Positions 7,866 through 17,270 of a DNA stretch of 64,000 nt are shown here, one piece after another. Source of the DNA: Cupriavidus pinatubonensis (GTDB lineage Bacteria; Pseudomonadota; Gammaproteobacteria; Burkholderiales; Burkholderiaceae); assembly GCF_019602855.1 (NCBI RefSeq), contig NZ_CP080767.1, forward strand, positions 2,914,001 to 2,978,000, in the 5' to 3' direction. The notes under the pieces are model-generated. The model saw only the letters and a program-made list of their open reading frames with translations. It was not told where the DNA came from and searched no databases. A program made the translations under genes and the position numbers. The stretch's first letter is position 1. Each line of letters starts with the position of its first letter.

Positions 7866-8825
7866 CTATACGGTCGAGCGAAAGCGCCGACGGTAGTCGG
7901 CCGGCGACACGCCCAGGCGTCGCAGGAATGCCCGGCGCAGGCTGTTGGGATCGTTAAAGCCGGTCACCGCCGCGACGCGCTTGAGCGGATTGCGCGTTTC
8001 CTCAAGCTGGCGGCGCGCCGCGTCAATGCGCGCGCCCTCGACAAAGTCCGCCGGCGTGACCTGGCATTCCTGCTTGAAGATTCGCGCGAAGTTGCGCGTG
8101 CTCATGCCGGCCCGCTCGGCCAGGCTCTCTACGGACAGGCGTTCCGCCAGGTTTTCCAGCACCCAGTTCTGCACATCGCGAATGGCACTCTTCTCGGCGC
8201 CCTGCGCCGCCAGGTGCGCGCTGAACTGCGACTGGCCGCCGGGGCGCTTCAGGAACATCACGAATTCCCGCGCCACCTTCAGCGCTACCGTGCGGCCGAA
8301 GTCCTCCTCGACCATCGCCAGCGCCAGGTCCAGCCCCGCTGTGACGCCGGCCGAGGTGTAGAGATTGCCGTCCTTCACGTAGATCTGGTCCGGCTGCACC
8401 CTGACCTGAGGAAACTGCCGCGACAGCCGTTCGGTCGAGTTCCAGTGCGTGGTGGCGTTGCGGCCGTCCAGCAAGCCCGCGTGTGCCAGAAGCATGGCGC
8501 CCGAGCATACGGACCCCAGCCGGCGGACCGTGCGCGCATAGCGGGTCAGCCAGTTTCCGATGGCGCTGTCTTTCTCGACCTGGCTGACCAGCGGGCTGCC
8601 GGCGATCAACAAAGTGTCGATATCCGGGCTGCTGGTTTCCAGCGTCGTGTCTGGCGTGATGGTCATGCCATTGGACGCACGCAGCACGCCGGGGACCGCC
8701 GACACGATCTCGAACACATAGGCACCCGGCTCCCCTGCCTGGCGCGCCCCTTCGTGAAAGACGTCGATAGGGCCGGCCAGATCCAGCATCTGGACTCCGG
8801 GAAACGCAAGCACGGCAATCTTCAT
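7866..8825 (-). CDS. GlxA/FtrA-type AraC-family transcriptional regulator
   Basis: 319 aa in two parts. Residues 1-190 form a DJ-1/PfpI (class I amidotransferase-like) domain (KIAVLAFPGVQMLDLAGPID, nucleophile-elbow-like GSVCSGAMLLAHAG). Residues about 215-315 form an AraC DNA-binding domain with two helix-turn-helix motifs (SVESLAERAGMSTRNFARIF and VAAVTGFNDPNSLRRAFLRR). Such proteins activate catabolic or stress genes on an unknown small-molecule cue. It is divergent from the TehA-like gene across 374 bases, so that transporter is a plausible target. Confidence 0.9.
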   Translation of the reverse strand: MKIAVLAFPGVQMLDLAGPIDVFHEGARQAGEPGAYVFEIVSAVPGVLRASNGMTITPDTTLETSSPDIDTLLIAGSPLVSQVEKDSAIGNWLTRYARTVRRLGSVCSGAMLLAHAGLLDGRNATTHWNSTERLSRQFPQVRVQPDQIYVKDGNLYTSAGVTAGLDLALAMVEEDFGRTVALKVAREFVMFLKRPGGQSQFSAHLAAQGAEKSAIRDVQNWVLENLAERLSVESLAERAGMSTRNFARIFKQECQVTPADFVEGARIDAARRQLEETRNPLKRVAAVTGFNDPNSLRRAFLRRLGVSPADYRRRFRSTV

Positions 8826-9199
8826 GACTTCACGACCGTATGACTATGAGGCGGAGGAAACGGATTCCGCCAGTTTAGTCAGTTTCGGCCAACTAGTCTG
8901 ACGGGATCCATCAGCCAGGTGACCCTGGCACCTCCCAATTTCCTGCTGCTCATCATACGTCCTAATACCTCGATTGGAGACGAGCGCAGTCTAGGGCGTC
9001 ATTTGCGCGGCGAAAACGCGGTTGACCGAGAGCGATCACGGATTGGCAGAAATTGACGTATCTAGCTTCTTTCAGCCTTCGCAAGCTTTTCCCATAATGC
9101 ATTCCACGACAGCCCCATAGCAGGGACGAAACGCAGTCCGGGGTTGTTCCATCGCCGACGCAACGCGCTCGGCACTCGATACAGGCAGACGAAAGCACG
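8826..9199. other. gene-free divergent region between AraC-type regulator and TehA-like gene
   Basis: No convincing coding frame on either strand; the longest frame here is antisense and runs into the transporter gene. The stretch is less GC-rich than its neighbours and should hold both promoters. I could not place a good -35/-10 pair. Confidence 0.5.
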
Positions 9200-10189
9200 A
9201 TGACTATTGCAGCCAATCCCGCCGCCGCGGCGCCTACCCAGCGCAGTTCGGTCCAGCATCTCCCGGTCAACCTGTTCGGCGCCGTCATGGGCCTCTCAGG
9301 GCTCTCGCTGGCATGGCGCGCCGCGAGCAATGTGTTCGGGACCAGCCCCGCCATTGCCGATGCCGTCGGCGTGGTGGCGGTCCTCACGTTCCTTGCACTG
9401 GCGGCGGGCTACCTCGCCAAGTGGCGCCTGTACCCGGCAGCCGTCAAGGCCGAGTTCAACCATCCGATTGCAGGCAATTTCTTTGGCACCATCACCATTG
9501 CCATCCTGCTGCTGTCGTCCGTCGTCGGCGTCTACAGCGAAGCGCTGGGTCAGGTGGTGTGGACCATCGGCGCCGCCCTGACCATTGCCCTGACCTATGT
9601 GATTGCCAGCCGCCTCTTCCTCGGCAAGGGCGACCCGACCCACGTGACGCCTGCGTGGCTCATTCCGGGTGTGGCAACGCTCGATATCGCCGTGGCCGGG
9701 GGCACCATGCCGATGGCCTGGGCGCCGGAGCTCAACCTGTTCGCCGTCGCTGTCGGCACGGTGATGGCGCTGGTGTTCTTCACGATGATCTTTGCCCGCC
9801 TGGTCCACCACGATCCACTGCCCGCCGGCATGGTGCCTTCGCTGATCATCCTGATCGCGCCTTTCGAAGTCGGCTTCCTGGCCTATGTCAACGTGACCCA
9901 GCACGTCGACATGTTCGCCGCCCTGCTGTTCTACTTCGGCCTGTTCCTGTTCGTGGTGCTCGCGGCCAAGGTGTTCCGGCGCTCGGTGCCGTTCGCCGCG
10001 TCGTGGTGGGCCATCAGCTTCCCGATGGCTGCGCTGTCCAATGCCGCGCTGAAGTATGCGCACCATGCGGAGACCGGCGTGCTGCGCATCGTCGCCGCGG
10101 TCATCCTTGCGCTGCTGACCGTCGCCATCGCCGTCCTGTTCGTCCGCACGCTGTATCGGCTGTCCACGCACCGCCTGCTGGTCGGTTGA
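9200..10189 (+). CDS. SLAC1/TehA (TDT) family transporter
   Basis: 329 aa with about ten hydrophobic helices, the fold of the TDT family (TehA, Mae1, plant SLAC1 anion channels). Typical features are the early LPVNLFGAVMGLSGLSLAWR and the core helix with NHPIAGNFFGT. Family members move tellurite, malate, sulfite or chloride; the sequence does not say which. It is encoded divergently from the AraC-type regulator and followed after 36 bases by a guanidinium-exporter gene. Confidence 0.87.
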   Translation: MTIAANPAAAAPTQRSSVQHLPVNLFGAVMGLSGLSLAWRAASNVFGTSPAIADAVGVVAVLTFLALAAGYLAKWRLYPAAVKAEFNHPIAGNFFGTITIAILLLSSVVGVYSEALGQVVWTIGAALTIALTYVIASRLFLGKGDPTHVTPAWLIPGVATLDIAVAGGTMPMAWAPELNLFAVAVGTVMALVFFTMIFARLVHHDPLPAGMVPSLIILIAPFEVGFLAYVNVTQHVDMFAALLFYFGLFLFVVLAAKVFRRSVPFAASWWAISFPMAALSNAALKYAHHAETGVLRIVAAVILALLTVAIAVLFVRTLYRLSTHRLLVG

Positions 10190-10225
10190 CGGCGCCCTTC
10201 CTCTCAACCCAACGCCTTTACCACG

Positions 10226-10552
10226 ATGTCCTGGATCTTGCTGGCCTGTGCCGGCCTGCTGGAAGTTGCTTTCGCCTTTGGCATGAAGTGGTCCGCCGGC
10301 TTCAGCCGGCTGTGGCCGAGCCTCTTTGCCGCGCTCACCGGACTCAGCAGCATCGTGCTGCTGACGATGGCCCTGCGCGCCTTGCCGGTGGGCACGGCCT
10401 ACGCGGTCTGGACCGGCATCGGCGCCGCCGGCACGGCGCTGCTGGGCATGGCATTGCTTGGCGAGCCGGCATCACCGGCCCGCATTGGCTGCGTGGCTCT
10501 CATCTTGTGCGGCGTGATCGGGCTGAAGCTGGTTTCAGCCGATCCGTCCTGA
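10226..10552 (+). CDS. gdx: SMR-family guanidinium exporter Gdx (SugE)
   Basis: 108 aa, four membrane helices. Helix 1 carries the essential Glu (LLEVAFAFGMKWSAGF) and helix 3 the Gdx signature LPVGTAYAVWTGIGA, close to E. coli SugE/Gdx. Gdx exports guanidinium in exchange for protons as an antiparallel dimer. The 36-base gap upstream is too short for a guanidine riboswitch, and I see no ACGR-loop hairpin pair. It probably shares a transcript with the TehA-like gene. Confidence 0.9.
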   Translation: MSWILLACAGLLEVAFAFGMKWSAGFSRLWPSLFAALTGLSSIVLLTMALRALPVGTAYAVWTGIGAAGTALLGMALLGEPASPARIGCVALILCGVIGLKLVSADPS

Positions 10553-10586
10553 CACAGCGGCAAAGGCCCGCGACAACACAGAACCC

Positions 10587-10844
10587 ATGCCACTGATCGA
10601 AACCGCTGAACGCGTACTGTTCCTGGGCCTGCTTCGCAGCCACGGGCACGCCGACGCAGACTTCCGCCTGACCGGCCGCGAACGGCAGCACACGGACCCC
10701 AGCGACATCTATGGATATGCCGTGGTCGACTGCCTCGCCAGCGGCAGGCAACTGGCCTACCCGCTTGATGAAACGGCCGACTGGCTCATGGCTTTTTGCA
10801 AAGATCTGGCGACCGGCGGCTTTGCGTCACCGCCGTCGGCCTAG
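10587..10844 (+). CDS. 85-aa protein of unknown function
   Basis: Soluble, slightly acidic, with no signal peptide or membrane segment. Visible stretches include LFLGLLRSHGHADADF and IYGYAVVDCLASG. No family is recognised. It follows gdx by 34 bases on the same strand and converges on nadE 13 bases past its stop. The SD before ATG 10587 is weak, so the exact start is uncertain. GC-rich third positions support coding. Confidence 0.55.
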   Translation: MPLIETAERVLFLGLLRSHGHADADFRLTGRERQHTDPSDIYGYAVVDCLASGRQLAYPLDETADWLMAFCKDLATGGFASPPSA

Positions 10845-10857
10845 TCTGTCCAATCGC

Positions 10858-12906
10858 TCAGTCAGGCACCTTCTCCAGATCCTTCAGCCACACCACCGAT
10901 TCGGAGTCGCTCGGCGCACGCCAGTCGCCCCGTGGCGACAGCGACCCGCCCGAACCCACCTTCGGCGCATTCGGAATGCAGGACCGCTTGAACTGGCTGG
11001 TACGGAAGAAGCGATCAAGGAATATCCCCAGATTGCGCTTGATGTCCGGAAGACCGTACTGGTTGCGCACCACATGCGGCCCGTTCGGCCAGATGCCGCG
11101 TTCGCGATCGCCCCACGCGTGCAGTGACAGAAACGCGATCTTGGACGGCGCAAAGCCGAACCGCAACGTGTAGTAGAGATTGAAGTCCTGCAGCTCGTAC
11201 GGGCCGATCGTGCTTTCGGTCTTCTGCTCCGGCCCGTGGTTCGAATCGCCAGGCACCAGTTCCGGGCTGATATCCGTGTCGAGCACATGGATCAGCACCT
11301 CCGAGCCGCTGTCGCCGACCTGCCCGGTCTCGGCCACCCAGCGCACCAGGTGCGAGATCAGCGTCTTCGGCACGCTCGCATTCACGTTGTAGTGCGACAT
11401 ATGGTCGCCCACGCCGTAGGTGCACCAGCCCAGCGCGAGTTCGCTGAGGTCGCCCGTGCCGATCACAATGGCGCCGTTGTGATTGGCCAGCCGGAACAGG
11501 TGGTTGGTGCGCTCGCCGGCCTGCACGTTCTCGAAGGTCACGTCATAGACCTTCTCGCCGCGCGCATACGGATGGTCCAGGTCCTTCAGCATCGCGAGGC
11601 AACTCGGCCGGATATCAATCTCGCGCGCGGTGCAGCCGACCAGCTCCATCAGTTGGCGCGCCTGGCGCAACGTGCGGTCGCTGGTCGCAAAGCCCGGCAT
11701 GGTGTAGGCCAGGATGTTCGAGCGCGGCAACCCCAGGCGGTCCATCGCCTTCGCGCACACCAGCAGCGCATGTGTGGAATCGAGCCCGCCCGACACGCCG
11801 ATCACCACCTTGGAAATTTTGCTGGCCGACAGCCGCTGCACCAGCGCCTGCACCTGGATGTTGTAGACCTCGTGGCAGCGCTCGTCGCGCTGGCGTGGAT
11901 CGGCCGGCACGTACGGGAAGCGCGCCACCTTGCGTTCGAGCGGCAGCGCCTTGTCGCGCGACACCTCGAGCGGGAAGCGGACCACGCGGAATTTGTCGAC
12001 CTCGGCCTTGTGCCGGCGCACCGAGTGGCCGAACGTCACCTGATGCATGCGTTCTCGGGACAGGCGTTCCACGTCCACATCCGCAAATAACACGTGCGAG
12101 GTATCGGCGAAGCGCTCCGACTCGGCCAGCAGCTCGCCGTTCTCGCAAATCAGCGCCTGCCCGTCCCAGGCGAGATCGGTCGACGACTCGCCCTTGCCAG
12201 CCGAGGTGTAGAGGTAGGCGGCCAGGCAACGCGCCGATTGCTGTGACACCAGCTGGTGCCGGTAGCCTGACTTGCCGATCACGATGTTTGATGCCGACAG
12301 GTTGACCAGCACCGTCGCACCGGCCAGTGCCGCAAACGACGACGGCGGAATCGGCACCCATACGTCTTCGCAGATCTCCGCATGGAAGCGGAAGAACGGA
12401 ATGTCCTCGATCTCGAACAGCAGCCCGGCGCCGAACGGCACATCCTGGCCGTGCAGGCGGATGGAATCGGTGGCGGCGTTGTCGGCTTCGCTGAACTGGC
12501 GCGCCTCGTAGAACTCCCAGTAGTTCGGCAGGTAGGACTTCGGCACCACGCCGAGCACACGGCCTCGGGCCACCACCACGGCGCAGTTGAACAACTGGTG
12601 CTCGACCCGCAGCGGCATGCCGACGATCATCGCGGCGGAAAGCTTGCGCGACGCCTCGACAATCGTGCCCAGCGCCGCTTCGCAGGCATCGAGCAGCGCA
12701 CGCTGATGGAACAGGTCGTCGCACGTATAAGCAGAGAGGCCGAGTTCCGGAAAGGCGACCAGCACGGCGCCCTGCTTTGCGGCCTGCGTGGCCAGTGCGA
12801 TCGTTTCGGCGGCATTGAAGGCCGGATCGGCCACACGGCAGACCGGCACGCCCACGGCCACGCGCGCAAAGCCGTGGGAATACAGGTTGAAAAACGGATT
12901 CTTCAT
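10858..12906 (-). CDS. nadE: glutamine-dependent NAD+ synthetase
   Basis: 682 aa two-domain enzyme. The N-terminal nitrilase-type glutaminase has the triad E54 (FPELGLSAYTCDD), K123 (VPKSYLPNYWEFYE) and C179 (HAEICEDVWVP). The C-terminal synthetase has the PP-loop SGGLDST (372-378). It makes NAD+ from deamido-NAD+ and ATP, using ammonia channelled from glutamine. The frame extends 11 codons upstream, but MKNPFFNLYSHGF at 12906 is the typical N-terminus. It lies on the same strand as glnB, with a four-gene block between them. Confidence 0.96.
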   Translation of the reverse strand: MKNPFFNLYSHGFARVAVGVPVCRVADPAFNAAETIALATQAAKQGAVLVAFPELGLSAYTCDDLFHQRALLDACEAALGTIVEASRKLSAAMIVGMPLRVEHQLFNCAVVVARGRVLGVVPKSYLPNYWEFYEARQFSEADNAATDSIRLHGQDVPFGAGLLFEIEDIPFFRFHAEICEDVWVPIPPSSFAALAGATVLVNLSASNIVIGKSGYRHQLVSQQSARCLAAYLYTSAGKGESSTDLAWDGQALICENGELLAESERFADTSHVLFADVDVERLSRERMHQVTFGHSVRRHKAEVDKFRVVRFPLEVSRDKALPLERKVARFPYVPADPRQRDERCHEVYNIQVQALVQRLSASKISKVVIGVSGGLDSTHALLVCAKAMDRLGLPRSNILAYTMPGFATSDRTLRQARQLMELVGCTAREIDIRPSCLAMLKDLDHPYARGEKVYDVTFENVQAGERTNHLFRLANHNGAIVIGTGDLSELALGWCTYGVGDHMSHYNVNASVPKTLISHLVRWVAETGQVGDSGSEVLIHVLDTDISPELVPGDSNHGPEQKTESTIGPYELQDFNLYYTLRFGFAPSKIAFLSLHAWGDRERGIWPNGPHVVRNQYGLPDIKRNLGIFLDRFFRTSQFKRSCIPNAPKVGSGGSLSPRGDWRAPSDSESVVWLKDLEKVPD

Positions 12907-13098
12907 ATCGGGCCTTGTTTGCCGGCGTCTGCATCGCACGCGCTTGCAGCCGGCGGCATCGGGGGATTCCTGCGGCCGCTGCTGTGACGGCCATACGTCA
13001 TTCTACGACGCGGTGCCCGGCATCGTCCGCGGCGGGAGCGGCCACCTACGGTTTCCGGTAGACTCGCCCCGATTGTCGGAAACGGGGAATCAGGCGCA

Positions 13099-14346
13099 AT
13101 GCAGTCGGAATCTTGCAACCGGGGCGGTGTGCCCGACACGCTGCAGGGGGCGGAATCGCCAGAAGCTGGCGGCGTGCAGGACTACAGGACGGAGATCGTT
13201 TCGGATCTGGCCGAAATCGACGCCGACACCTGGGATGCCCTGGTCGCCAGCGACCCGGACGCCACCCCGTTCCTGCGCCATGCGTTCCTGCATGCGCTCC
13301 ACGCAAGTGGCAGTGCGTGTGCCGATACTGGCTGGAGCGCGCGCTACCTGACGCTGTGGGCACCGGCCGCCAATGGACAGCGTGAAAGGCTGGCGGGCGC
13401 GATGCCGCTGTACGCTAAATCGCACTCGTACGGCGAGTATGTGTTCGACTGGGCCTGGGCCGACGCCTATGCGCGCAACGGTCTGGAGTACTACCCGAAA
13501 TGGCTGTCGGCGATCCCGTTCACGCCTGTGCGCGGCGCGCGCCTGCTGGCCGAGAACACCGACGCGCGACGCCTGCTGCTGCAGCTTGCGCTGGCACTGG
13601 CCGCGGAAAGCGGCCTGTCGTCGCTGCACATCCTGTTCCCCAACGACGCCGAGGCGGACCTGATGGACGAGGCCGGCATGATGATGCGTCACGGCGTGCA
13701 GTTTCACTGGACCAATGCGGGGTATGGCAGCTTCGACGATTTCCTGGCCACGCTGTCGCAGAAGAAGCGCAAGAACATCCGCGCCGAGCGGCGCCACGTG
13801 GCGGAGGCCGGCATCACGTTCCGCCACCTGCAAGGCGCGCAGATCGATGACGAGGCCTGGCACTTCTTCAATCGCTGCTACCGCCAGACCTACCGAGAAC
13901 ACCACTCCACGCCGTACCTGAACCTGGACTTCTTCCAGCGCATTGGTGCTTCCATGCCGCAGCACCTGCTGCTGGTGATTGCCGAACGCGCGGGTCAGCC
14001 GATCGCCAGTTCGCTGGTGGTCTATGACGATACGCCGGGCGTCAGCACGCTGTACGGGCGCTACTGGGGCGCGCTGGAGTATCACCCGTGCCTGCACTTC
14101 GAGACCGCCTACTACCAGCCGCTCGAATTCTGCATCCGCCACGGCATCGGCACGTTCGAAGGCGGCGCGCAGGGCGAGCACAAGATGGCCCGCGGTTTCC
14201 TGCCCGTGCCGACGCGGTCCGCGCACTGGCTCGCGCATCCGGCGTTTGCCGATGCCGTCGAGCGCTTCCTCGTGCGGGAGCGCGAGGGCATCGATGCCTA
14301 CCTCGATGAACTGAACGAACGGTCGCCGTTCGCCCAGCGCGACTGA
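13099..14346 (+). CDS. COG3146-type GNAT/FemX-like protein
   Basis: 415 aa, matching the family annotated as peptidogalycan biosynthesis/recognition (FemAB-like acyltransferase fold). Markers are AKSHSYGEYVFDWAWADAY (about 109-127), LSQKKRKNIRAERR (about 220-233), YGRYWGALEYHPCLHFE and the C-terminal GAQGEHKMARGFLP. Members probably transfer an amino acid or acyl group, but their substrate is not established. GGGGAA before ATG 13099 supports the start. The first 30 residues look poorly conserved, so a later start cannot be excluded. Confidence 0.82.
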   Translation: MQSESCNRGGVPDTLQGAESPEAGGVQDYRTEIVSDLAEIDADTWDALVASDPDATPFLRHAFLHALHASGSACADTGWSARYLTLWAPAANGQRERLAGAMPLYAKSHSYGEYVFDWAWADAYARNGLEYYPKWLSAIPFTPVRGARLLAENTDARRLLLQLALALAAESGLSSLHILFPNDAEADLMDEAGMMMRHGVQFHWTNAGYGSFDDFLATLSQKKRKNIRAERRHVAEAGITFRHLQGAQIDDEAWHFFNRCYRQTYREHHSTPYLNLDFFQRIGASMPQHLLLVIAERAGQPIASSLVVYDDTPGVSTLYGRYWGALEYHPCLHFETAYYQPLEFCIRHGIGTFEGGAQGEHKMARGFLPVPTRSAHWLAHPAFADAVERFLVREREGIDAYLDELNERSPFAQRD

Positions 14347-14353
14347 CGTTCGC

Positions 14354-14929
14354 TCAGCGCCGCCACATGCGGCGCAAGGTGTTATCGCCGAGCATGTAGT
14401 GGTGGAACAGCGCCGCCATGGCGTGCAGGCCGATCACCAGGTAGAACGCGTTGCCCAGCGTTTCATGGATTTCCTCCAGTTGGTCCTTCAAGGCGTCGTC
14501 GGGGCCGACCCATGCCGGAATCTGAAGGCCGAGCCCCGGCAGCGTGAGTACGTGGCCACCGGCGTTGAGCGTGAGCAGGCCAAGGATCGGCTGCGCGAAA
14601 ATGAACAGGTACAGCACCCAGTGCATCGCCTCGCCTGCAAGGTGCATCCATCGCGACCCCGGCTCGGCCGGCGGCGCCCCGCGTACCAGGCGCCACAGCA
14701 GGCGCGGCACGGCAAGGACCAGGACCAGCAGGCCGGTCCATTCATGTGCCGCCATGGCCAGCGACCGCGCCGGGCTGCCCTTGCCGGCAAACCCTTTCAG
14801 CTCGATCGCCGCGTACGCCGCGGCAATCAGCAGGAATACAGCCCAGTGGAAAAAGATCGCGAGGCCGTCGTAGCGGCGCACGGTTCCGGGAAACTCCGTG
14901 GCACCGGACACGCCCTGAAGGCGGTTCAT
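14354..14929 (-). CDS. cybB: cytochrome b561 family protein
   Basis: 191 aa with four membrane helices and His residues placed to bind two b hemes: H28 (IFFHWAVFLL), H62 (AAHEWTGLL), one in helix 3 (AMHWVLYLF) and one in helix 4 (VIGLHAMAALFHH). It likely carries electrons between quinol and a periplasmic or membrane acceptor; E. coli CybB is a superoxide:quinone oxidoreductase. It lies downstream of the ppa terminator, so it needs its own promoter. Confidence 0.9.
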   Translation of the reverse strand: MNRLQGVSGATEFPGTVRRYDGLAIFFHWAVFLLIAAAYAAIELKGFAGKGSPARSLAMAAHEWTGLLVLVLAVPRLLWRLVRGAPPAEPGSRWMHLAGEAMHWVLYLFIFAQPILGLLTLNAGGHVLTLPGLGLQIPAWVGPDDALKDQLEEIHETLGNAFYLVIGLHAMAALFHHYMLGDNTLRRMWRR

Positions 14930-15014
14930 AGGGACTCCTGTGGTTTGGGGGACTACCGACAGCGTACCCCGACAAGCGGGGCTGCGGCTTGTCGATCGTC
15001 ACGTTTTCCGCAAT

Positions 15015-15036
15015 AAAAAACCCCGCCGGAGCGGGG
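15015..15036 (-). terminator. intrinsic terminator after ppa
   Basis: Read on the minus strand: stem CCCCGC / GCGGGG (15036-15031 with 15026-15021), 4-base loop, followed by six T (15020-15015). It lies 74 bases past the ppa stop and is a classic Rho-independent terminator. Confidence 0.88.
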
Positions 15037-15109
15037 TTCGTTCAGCAGCCGTTCAGCATTGCGCGCGAATGACGCATAAACTGCCAGACCGATGTCGACC
15101 GTGAGGCAA

Positions 15110-15637
15110 TTACTTCTTGTAGTTCGCCACGCCGTCGGTGATTTCCTTGTGGGCTTCCTCGATGCCGGCCCAGCCTTCGACCTTGACCCACTTGCCGGCT
15201 TCCAGTGCCTTGTAGTTCTCAAAGAAGTGCTTGATCTGGTCCAGCGTGTTCTGCGGCACGTCCGACAGGCCCTTCATGAAGGCGGTGGCCGGCGACAGCT
15301 TGTCCACCGGCACGGCGACCAGCTTGGCATCCACGCCCGACTCGTCCGTCATCTTCAGCATGCCGAGTGCACGGCAGCGCACGACAGCGCCAGCGAGGAT
15401 CGGGAACGGGGTGATCACCAGCACATCCACCGGGTCGCCGTCGCCCGACAGCGTTTGAGGAATGAAGCCGTAGTTGGCCGGATAGCGCATGCCGGTGCCG
15501 ATAAAACGGTCCACGAACAGCAGGCCGGTTTCCTTGTCGGCCTCGTACTTCACCGGATCGCTCTGGGCGGAGATCTCGATGATCACGTTGAAATCGTTGG
15601 GAAGGTCCTTGCCCGGGGAGACGAGATTGAAGCTCAT
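15110..15637 (-). CDS. ppa: inorganic pyrophosphatase (family I)
   Basis: 175 aa, the bacterial hexameric length. The family I signature DGDPVDVLV (about 66-74) supplies Mg-binding Asp residues, and KYEADKETG and YPANYGFIP are also intact. It hydrolyses pyrophosphate released by polymer synthesis and so drives those reactions. It is single, with its own terminator downstream. The start is MSFNLVSPGKDLP. Confidence 0.97.
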   Translation of the reverse strand: MSFNLVSPGKDLPNDFNVIIEISAQSDPVKYEADKETGLLFVDRFIGTGMRYPANYGFIPQTLSGDGDPVDVLVITPFPILAGAVVRCRALGMLKMTDESGVDAKLVAVPVDKLSPATAFMKGLSDVPQNTLDQIKHFFENYKALEAGKWVKVEGWAGIEEAHKEITDGVANYKK

Positions 15638-15833
15638 GCGATTCTCCAGATGCCTGCGGTGTGTTTATGGATGGGCGGCATTATAGCGGCTCCCCCCTGA
15701 CCCGAGGCTGACAAAGCCCGTGCCTTGCACGCCGTCCGCGCTGCGCGATAATGGCGCATTCTTCAGCCAACGCTGAATTCCGAGCCACGCCTCCGACTGA
15801 ACGAAAATCCCTCGGAGACCCCGGAGACCCTTC

Positions 15834-17270
15834 ATGCATGCCCAGCATTTCGTCGCCAACCGCCTGATCGCACCGGACAACGGCCTGCGCATCAAGGTTT
15901 TCGACCCGTCCAATGGCGAACCCTTTGCCGAGATCGCGCGCGGCAACGCCACCGATATCAATGTCGCCGTGCACGCCGCACGGCAAGCCGCCGACGGCGC
16001 ATGGGGCGCGATGGCCCCGGCCGAGCGCGTGCGGCTGCTCAACCGCGTGGCGCTCACGCTGGTCGCCCACGAAGAAGAGCTGACCGCGCTCGAAGCGCGC
16101 GATACCGGCAAGCCGGTGCGCCAGGCCAGGGCCGATGCGCGCGCGGTCGCGCGCTATTTCGAGTTCTACGCTGGCGCGGTTGACAAGCTGCACGGCCAGA
16201 CCATTCCGTACAACCCCGGCTACACGGTGTTCACGCTGCGCGAGCCGCACGGCGTCACCGGCCACATCATTCCCTGGAACTATCCGCTGCAGATCTTCGG
16301 CCGCAGCGTCGGCGCGGCGCTGGCCGCCGGCAATGCCTGCGTGGTCAAGCCAGCGGAAGATGCCTGCCTGTCGCTGCTGCGCGTGGCCGAACTGGCCGCC
16401 GAGGCCGGGCTGCCCGAAGGCGCGCTCAATATCGTCACCGGCTACGGCCATGAGGCCGGCGCCGCGCTCGCGCGCCACCCCGGCATCAACCACATCTCGT
16501 TCACCGGTTCGCCGCAGACCGGCAAGCTGGTATCACAACTCGCCGCCGAGAATCATGTGCCGGTCACGCTCGAACTCGGCGGCAAGTCGCCACAGATTGT
16601 GTTTGCCGACGCCGATGTGGATGCGCTGGTGCCGGTGATCGTCAACGGCATCGTGCAGAACGCCGGCCAGACCTGCTCGGCCGGCAGCCGCGTGCTGGTG
16701 GAACGGCCGCTCTACAATGCTCTGCTGGACCGGATCGCATCGGTGTTCGAATCGCTGCGCGTCGGCCCGTCCGAACTGGACCTGGAATGCGGCCCGCTGA
16801 TCAGCCGCAAGCAGCAGCAACGCGTGTGGGACTTCGTTTCCGATGCGCAGCACGCCGGCATCTCCGTGATGGCGCAGGGGCAGATCGTCGCGGAAGCGCC
16901 GGAGTCCGGCTACTACCAGGTGCCGATGCTGTTCCGCGACGTGCCGCCCGCACACCGGCTGGCGCAGGAAGAAGTGTTCGGCCCGCTGCTGGCCGCCATG
17001 CCGTTCGATTCCGAAGCGGAAGCCGTGGCGCTCGCCAACGGCACGCCTTACGGCCTCGTCGCGGGGTTGTGGACGCGCGACGGAGGACGGCAGCTACGCC
17101 TGGCCCGCAAGCTGCGCGCCGGTCAGGTCTTTATCAACAACTACGGTGCCGGCGGCGGCGTGGAGCTGCCCTTCGGCGGCACCGGCCAATCCGGCTACGG
17201 CCGCGAAAAAGGTTTCGAGGCCCTGTACGGCTTTACCACCCTGAAAACCATTGCCATTCAACATGGGTAA
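15834..17270 (+). CDS. NAD(P)-dependent aldehyde dehydrogenase
   Basis: 478 aa ALDH-superfamily enzyme. It has the oxyanion Asn N149 (IIPWNYPLQ), NAD-site FTGSPQTG (about 223-230), general base E247 (TLELGGKSPQ) and nucleophile C281 (NAGQTCSAGS). It oxidises an aldehyde to the acid, but the substrate is not readable. It heads a probable operon with a small membrane protein (8-base overlap), an SDR and an MFS carrier, which suggests uptake and oxidation of an alcohol, sugar acid or aromatic compound. ATG 15834 follows a run of GGAGAC repeats that can serve as SD. Confidence 0.93.
   Translation: MHAQHFVANRLIAPDNGLRIKVFDPSNGEPFAEIARGNATDINVAVHAARQAADGAWGAMAPAERVRLLNRVALTLVAHEEELTALEARDTGKPVRQARADARAVARYFEFYAGAVDKLHGQTIPYNPGYTVFTLREPHGVTGHIIPWNYPLQIFGRSVGAALAAGNACVVKPAEDACLSLLRVAELAAEAGLPEGALNIVTGYGHEAGAALARHPGINHISFTGSPQTGKLVSQLAAENHVPVTLELGGKSPQIVFADADVDALVPVIVNGIVQNAGQTCSAGSRVLVERPLYNALLDRIASVFESLRVGPSELDLECGPLISRKQQQRVWDFVSDAQHAGISVMAQGQIVAEAPESGYYQVPMLFRDVPPAHRLAQEEVFGPLLAAMPFDSEAEAVALANGTPYGLVAGLWTRDGGRQLRLARKLRAGQVFINNYGAGGGVELPFGGTGQSGYGREKGFEALYGFTTLKTIAIQHG

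Noticed and set aside
10190..10225. Guanidine riboswitch before gdx
   Set aside because: Only 36 bases separate it from the upstream gene and no riboswitch motif is present.
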